Shown here in pieces: positions 61,301-64,000 of a stretch of DNA of 64,000 bases (position 1 is its first letter; the number at the start of each line of letters is the position of its first letter). A program made the translations under genes and the position numbers. Under the pieces are notes generated by a model. It was not told the origin of the DNA. It worked only from the letters and a program-made list of their open reading frames with translations, and did no database searches. The stretch is taken from positions 558,001 to 622,000 of the forward strand of contig NZ_JAVRHR010000001.1 in assembly GCF_031846445.1 (NCBI RefSeq), in the 5' to 3' direction. The DNA is from Croceitalea rosinachiae (GTDB lineage Bacteria > Bacteroidota > Bacteroidia > Flavobacteriales > Flavobacteriaceae).

Positions 61301-61779
61301 TCAATGCTTTGAGCCATCATATTGGAAAACAAAAAACACATTTAACCTTAAAAGAATTTTTTGACGAATTCAAAAATAAAAATGCCCCTTATCCCACTTC
61401 TTTACAATTGGTTGAAAGGTTTAAAAAAGTAACTCCAGATTCTTTACAGTATATTATTGAAGATTTATTTGAGACAGTGACCTTTAATAATTTAAGTATC
61501 GTTCATGCTGAGAAAAATGAAGAAAAACAAGTTTTGGTTCAATTTGAAATGTCAAAATACCGTGGGCAAAACTCTCAAAAAGAACATTCATTATGCGATT
61601 TTATAGAAATCGGATTTTATGATGCCAATGAAAAATTGATTTTGCTAGAGAAGGTGTTGATAACCAGCAAAAAAAACGAACTCGTTTTTAAACTTGAAAA
61701 GGAATGTTCGAAAATCATTTTGGATCCTAATATTTTGACCATCGATAAAAATATTAAGAATAATATTTTCGAGTTCTAA
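58303..61779 (+). CDS. ABC-2 permease fused to an M1 aminopeptidase
   Basis: 1158 residues. The first ~570 residues are two sets of about six membrane helices with ABC-2 permease character; a last helix near 570-590 leads into a large extracytoplasmic M1 peptidase with HEMTH (912-916) and the third zinc ligand E936 in LSESITEY (one residue more than the classical 18-residue spacing, as I recall for this fused type). Probably exports a peptide and cleaves it, or uses the peptidase as a sensor; the substrate is not known. Confidence 0.9.
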   Translation: MFLNIFFFEFKNWLKKPILYFYGITFFSIAFIAFVGSAGLFDEPIKNGGLHKLVNSPLEVNKTIHYFNKLLMFLLPAIIGASINNDFKNNTHSILYSYPLKKWQYILAKFFSSLTITILIASTIYIAFVIGEHIPGLQKERLADFRWLPYLKAFFLFTLPNLLFYGVIVFCITLLSRNIYAGFITVILLFLGQSITENVFDGNGILIGLFDPFGENTVNFISRFWTIQEQNHSSIPVFGLIAYNRLFWFFVATITFYFTVKKFMLSQYSSLNSFLPRIKPNSSIAHKSIHNNKSALIQVSYNFNLTSQLKKSWALSIADLLLIAKSWIFYCILLLGLLVLVFIVGRVTNAQEIAILPVTGVVITLPAFFYTTIVMLLTFIYSGMLINRGKVSGMNQLIDATPSKNWVFVFSKLLAIMKMQIILLFIMMVAGILIQLYNGFCDFQIGIYLFHLFVVQFSALLIWALISLFVHTVIGNLFLGIFLLILVWLGVSGIQQLGVTERLLLFNFSEPIAYSDISGYQNTLKAYFLQKCYWLFFGLALMVPTYLFWQRGWYDSFLSRFTKKKFFGRGAKIALVCCLTCLFLFGLRIKNEEWKSQSVSTSEQNESFEKFKNNFNQFKSIFIQPQITKVDLQVAIYPKNGALQIEGKFLLVNNSEQFIDTLLIKNGFNETTTFDINTPFNIIKKDDYVKFYALKLKQPMLPKDSLFFTFSLKGVNRTTFNNKSRVEQNGTFFKNDILPRFGYFLNDDSASPSDSISLSTSYYTQGADMVSFNALISTSEGQIAIAPGNLVKDWVFEKRHYFQYKSDQKIRNSYSFSSGDYELKTDKNLNTFYHKTHHYNIDNMIEGVKASIEFNSKNFGDYGFKETNIVEFPMHMGSYATAFSNCIPTSEMRFIGNSKNSAIDLAFYTLAHEMTHYWWGNQLSPANAKGAVMLSESITEYLTLNIFRKSFGHEKALRFLKKQRERYLYGRTSTTIKESPLTHVQSTQQYLSYGKGAIAFNALSHHIGKQKTHLTLKEFFDEFKNKNAPYPTSLQLVERFKKVTPDSLQYIIEDLFETVTFNNLSIVHAEKNEEKQVLVQFEMSKYRGQNSQKEHSLCDFIEIGFYDANEKLILLEKVLITSKKNELVFKLEKECSKIILDPNILTIDKNIKNNIFEF

Positions 61780-61900
61780 GTAATTAAATGCATTCATTAA
61801 CTACAGTTTGTTTTTCTGAACTGTTGTAGACAATAGAGGGCAATGTACCTGCACTAAATTAACTTTCACTATTTTGCCTGACCATAGAATTCTTACAAGT

Positions 61901-63271
61901 ATGACGCAAGATATTTTACATAAGCAAAAAGAATTTTTCAATTCAGGAGAAACCAAAAACGTAAAAACAAGAAAAGAGGCCCTTAAAAGACTTCAAAAGA
62001 TATTAGTTGCAAAAGAAAATGACATTTGTGAAGCACTCTATGCGGATTTTAAAAAACCAAGGTTTGAGACATTGGCAACGGAGACACAGATGGTGCTTTC
62101 GGAGCTAAAATTTGCGCTTAAAAATATTGAAAATTGGAGTCTGCCCAAACGAGTACCATCCAATTTGGTGAATTTTCCATCCGCAGATTATATCTATTCT
62201 GAACCCTATGGAAATGTCCTGATCATTTCACCTTGGAACTATCCTTTTCTACTTTCTTTATCTCCCTTAATTGGTGCAATTGCGGCCGGCAATACCGTAG
62301 TTATAAAACCCTCGGAAATGACACCAAATTCTTCTCGAATATTGGCAGAAATCATCGAAAAATCTTTTTCAAAAAAGTATATTACCGTAATTGAAGGTGG
62401 GATTGAAGCTTCTCAACAGCTTTTAAACGAAAAATGGAACTACATTTTCTTTACTGGTAGCACTCGAGTAGGAAAAATTGTGTATCAAAAAGCTGCTGAA
62501 CATTTGACACCGGTAACATTAGAATTAAGTGGAAAAAATCCATGTATTGTGGATGAAACTGCAAATATAAAATTAGCAGCAAAACGAATTGTTTGGGGGA
62601 AATTTTTAAATGCTGGGCAAACCTGCATTGCTACGGATTATATACTGGCACACCGAAATATTAAAGATAAATTGGTCCAAGAACTAACAAAGCACATTAC
62701 AAAAGCTTATGGCAAAAACATTCAGAAAACTTCTGATTTTGGCAGAATTGCAACAGTTCAGCATTATCAGAAACTAAAAACAATGATCGAAGGCCAGAAA
62801 CTCATTTTTGGTGGAGATTATAATGATGATAGCCGATATATTGGTCCAACATTAATTGACGAACCACACTCCGACAGCAAAATTATGCAAGATGAAATTT
62901 TTGGGCCTTTGCTTCCTATTATATCCTATGATTCGGAAGGTGATATTGCTGAGAATCTAAAAATATATGGAGAACCATTAGGTTTGTACATCTTTTCTAA
63001 CAGTAAAAAATTTCAAAAAAGAATTGTAAAAAGGTTCCCTTTTGGTGGTGGTATTATCAATGACACTGTTATGCAAATCACCAATAAGAATTTGCCTTTT
63101 GGAGGTGTGGGAAGTTCAGGAATTGGTGGTTACCATGGTAAAAATTCATTTGATTTATTCTCACATAAAAAGTCCATCATGAAAAAGCCGACTTGGATAG
63201 ATATTCCTTTACGCTACCCTCCTTATAAACTACCCTTAAAACTGGTTAAGAAAATGAAACATTTGTTTTAA
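61901..63271 (+). CDS. Aldehyde dehydrogenase, class 3-like
   Basis: 456 residues from the ATG at 61901 (the TTG at 61874 lies in the promoter-like CTATTTTG region). Catalytic Cys242 in NAGQTCIATDY and Glu208 in VTLELSGKNP; NAD-binding WNYPFLLSLSPLIGAIAAGNTVVIKPSE; C-terminal VPF-like FGGVGSSGIGGYHGKNSFDLFSHKKSI. It oxidises fatty or aromatic aldehydes to acids. The short length and C-terminal helix are as in membrane-linked ALDH3 members. Confidence 0.93.
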   Translation: MTQDILHKQKEFFNSGETKNVKTRKEALKRLQKILVAKENDICEALYADFKKPRFETLATETQMVLSELKFALKNIENWSLPKRVPSNLVNFPSADYIYSEPYGNVLIISPWNYPFLLSLSPLIGAIAAGNTVVIKPSEMTPNSSRILAEIIEKSFSKKYITVIEGGIEASQQLLNEKWNYIFFTGSTRVGKIVYQKAAEHLTPVTLELSGKNPCIVDETANIKLAAKRIVWGKFLNAGQTCIATDYILAHRNIKDKLVQELTKHITKAYGKNIQKTSDFGRIATVQHYQKLKTMIEGQKLIFGGDYNDDSRYIGPTLIDEPHSDSKIMQDEIFGPLLPIISYDSEGDIAENLKIYGEPLGLYIFSNSKKFQKRIVKRFPFGGGIINDTVMQITNKNLPFGGVGSSGIGGYHGKNSFDLFSHKKSIMKKPTWIDIPLRYPPYKLPLKLVKKMKHLF

Positions 63272-63379
63272 AGTCTTCGGCTTAAAATCGATTCATGTTT
63301 CAGTCTTAGATATTAGCCATTTCATTAGTTAGTTTAGTCGTTTCACTTTACTATTCGAAAACTACGCCACTTGTAAATT

Positions 63380-63387
63380 TATCTTTG
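63380..63387 (+). promoter_or_regulatory. Promoter -7 element of the DUF6515-like gene
   Basis: TATCTTTG, an exact TAnnTTTG, 25 bp before the ATG at 63413. No -33 TTG at the usual spacing. Confidence 0.5.
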
Positions 63388-63412
63388 GTTTATCAAATGT
63401 AAATTAGAAAAA

Positions 63413-63967
63413 ATGAAAGCATTAAAATCAGTTTTTGTGATAAGTATAATAGGATTTTTCTTTGTGTCCGAAAATTTAAATGCCCAAAGAGTGGTCGTAA
63501 AAACACCAGGAAGGGTGGTAAGAACAGCGCCCAGGGTAGTATATACGCGTCCAGCTCCCAGTGTTGGGGTAGTAAGAACATTACCTTCGAGGGCAGTGGT
63601 AATGAATTATGGTGGATTGCGATACCACTATTATGGAGGATTGTATTATAGGTATTATAATGGATCTTATATCTTAGTTAACCCACCAGTGGGCATTACG
63701 GTTGAATCACTGCCCGAAGGTTATAAACAAGTGGTAGTTGGCACTGATATTTACTTCTACTATAGTGGAAATTTCTATGTTCAAGAGGATAGGCAGTATA
63801 AAATCGTTGAACCTCCATTAAATGCCATTGTCTATGATTTACCCAATGAAGCGGAAAAAGTAAAAATTGATGGTGAGACCTATTATCAATATAACGAGAC
63901 CCTGTACCAAAAAGTTAAAACCGTCGGAGGGAAAGGGTACAAAGTAGTTGGTGGAATTGAAGCATAA
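63413..63967 (+). CDS. DUF6515-like secreted protein
   Basis: 184 residues with a signal peptide (SVFVISIIGFFFVSENLNAQ). A basic Val/Arg/Pro-rich linker is followed by Tyr-rich repeats: YHYYGGLYYRYYNGSYILVNPPVGITVESLPEGYK, YYSGNFYV, and YYQYNETLYQK. This pattern is that of DUF6515-type envelope proteins. Function unknown; likely periplasmic or outer membrane. Confidence 0.75.
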   Translation: MKALKSVFVISIIGFFFVSENLNAQRVVVKTPGRVVRTAPRVVYTRPAPSVGVVRTLPSRAVVMNYGGLRYHYYGGLYYRYYNGSYILVNPPVGITVESLPEGYKQVVVGTDIYFYYSGNFYVQEDRQYKIVEPPLNAIVYDLPNEAEKVKIDGETYYQYNETLYQKVKTVGGKGYKVVGGIEA

Positions 63968-63978
63968 TAAATAAAAAA

Positions 63979-64000
63979 ATGATGAAAAGAATAAAGCATA
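63979..64000 (+). CDS. Start of the next gene (cut by the window end)
   Basis: ATGATGAAAAGAATAAAGCA, reading MMKRIKH, 11 bp after the previous stop. Only seven codons are visible; a signal peptide or basic N-terminus is possible. Confidence 0.35.

Noticed and set aside
61801..61831. Inverted repeat ACAGTT/AACTGT after the ABC/M1 gene as a terminator
   Set aside because: Short stem with a long loop and no T-run after it.
1..64000. CRISPR arrays, rRNA genes, insertion sequences
   Set aside because: I saw no regularly spaced repeats, no rRNA signature sequences and no transposase-like protein.

Overview
The window looks like a chromosomal segment of a marine-type member of the Flavobacteriaceae (Bacteroidota). 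The base composition is AT-rich. Promoters carry the Bacteroidota -7 element TAnnTTTG, three of them with a TTG -33 element at 20-21 bp. There is a paired DUF1800/DUF1501 locus whose second member has a type IX secretion C-terminal domain, a VPS10/sortilin-like BNR protein, a short-chain-type threonine dehydrogenase, LytTR regulators and an ABC permease/M1 peptidase fusion. Genus cannot be fixed from the sequence alone. I saw no rRNA, CRISPR array, transposase or prophage.

Layout. 1-9.6 kb: TspO-like membrane protein, mfd, flavin reductase-like protein, membrane and lipoprotein genes, a DUF3352-like protein, an ACT-domain protein and a YraN nuclease-fold protein. 9.7-13.2 kb: DUF1800 and DUF1501 pair, terminator and an overlooked 57-residue basic protein. 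13.3-23.6 kb: interspersed repeat, metG, a secreted unknown, tex, hybrid histidine kinase, histone-deacetylase-like amidohydrolase, ferritin with a small Cys-rich protein, and ssb. 23.8-28.8 kb: ABA4-like/7-TM/LytS/LytTR operon, then a YjdJ-YjdI(+CDGSH)-unknown-SIMPL operon. 28.8-43 kb: a second copy of the repeat, an autoregulated-looking TetR/SDR operon with three matching operators, VPS10-like protein, pentapeptide protein, CBS protein, M28 peptidase, TPR protein, threonine dehydrogenase, moaC and moaE. 43.1-46.9 kb: tRNA-Arg(CCU) followed by DUF1028, serine hydrolase and AraC genes, closed by an imperfect copy of the tRNA 3' end, as in a small or decayed island.

47.4-56.0 kb is the most interesting part, a sulfur-oxidation cluster. 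It holds two YeeE/YedE sulfur-permease halves, a DUF2892 protein, a sulfite-oxidase-like molybdoenzyme with a membrane cytochrome c, a persulfide dioxygenase/rhodanese fusion (CstB-like), a rhodanese lipoprotein, a thioredoxin (frameshifted at its end), a SulP transporter and a Crp/Fnr regulator whose only three cysteines are clustered (C78, C84, C85). Four promoters in this cluster, two of them divergent and sharing one site, have a 16-bp palindrome of the form TGYAWC-N4-GTTRCA centred exactly 36.5 bp upstream of the last base of the -7 element. That is the position expected for class II activation. I infer a dedicated, probably thiol- or persulfide-responsive Crp/Fnr regulon that couples sulfane-sulfur uptake, persulfide oxidation to sulfite, sulfite oxidation to sulfate and sulfate export.

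56.1-64 kb: membrane-bound LytTR regulator, small protein, ABC ATPase, ABC permease/M1 aminopeptidase fusion, aldehyde dehydrogenase, a DUF6515-like secreted protein and the first codons of one more gene. Mfd carries two palindromic repeat-like insertions inside its coding sequence.
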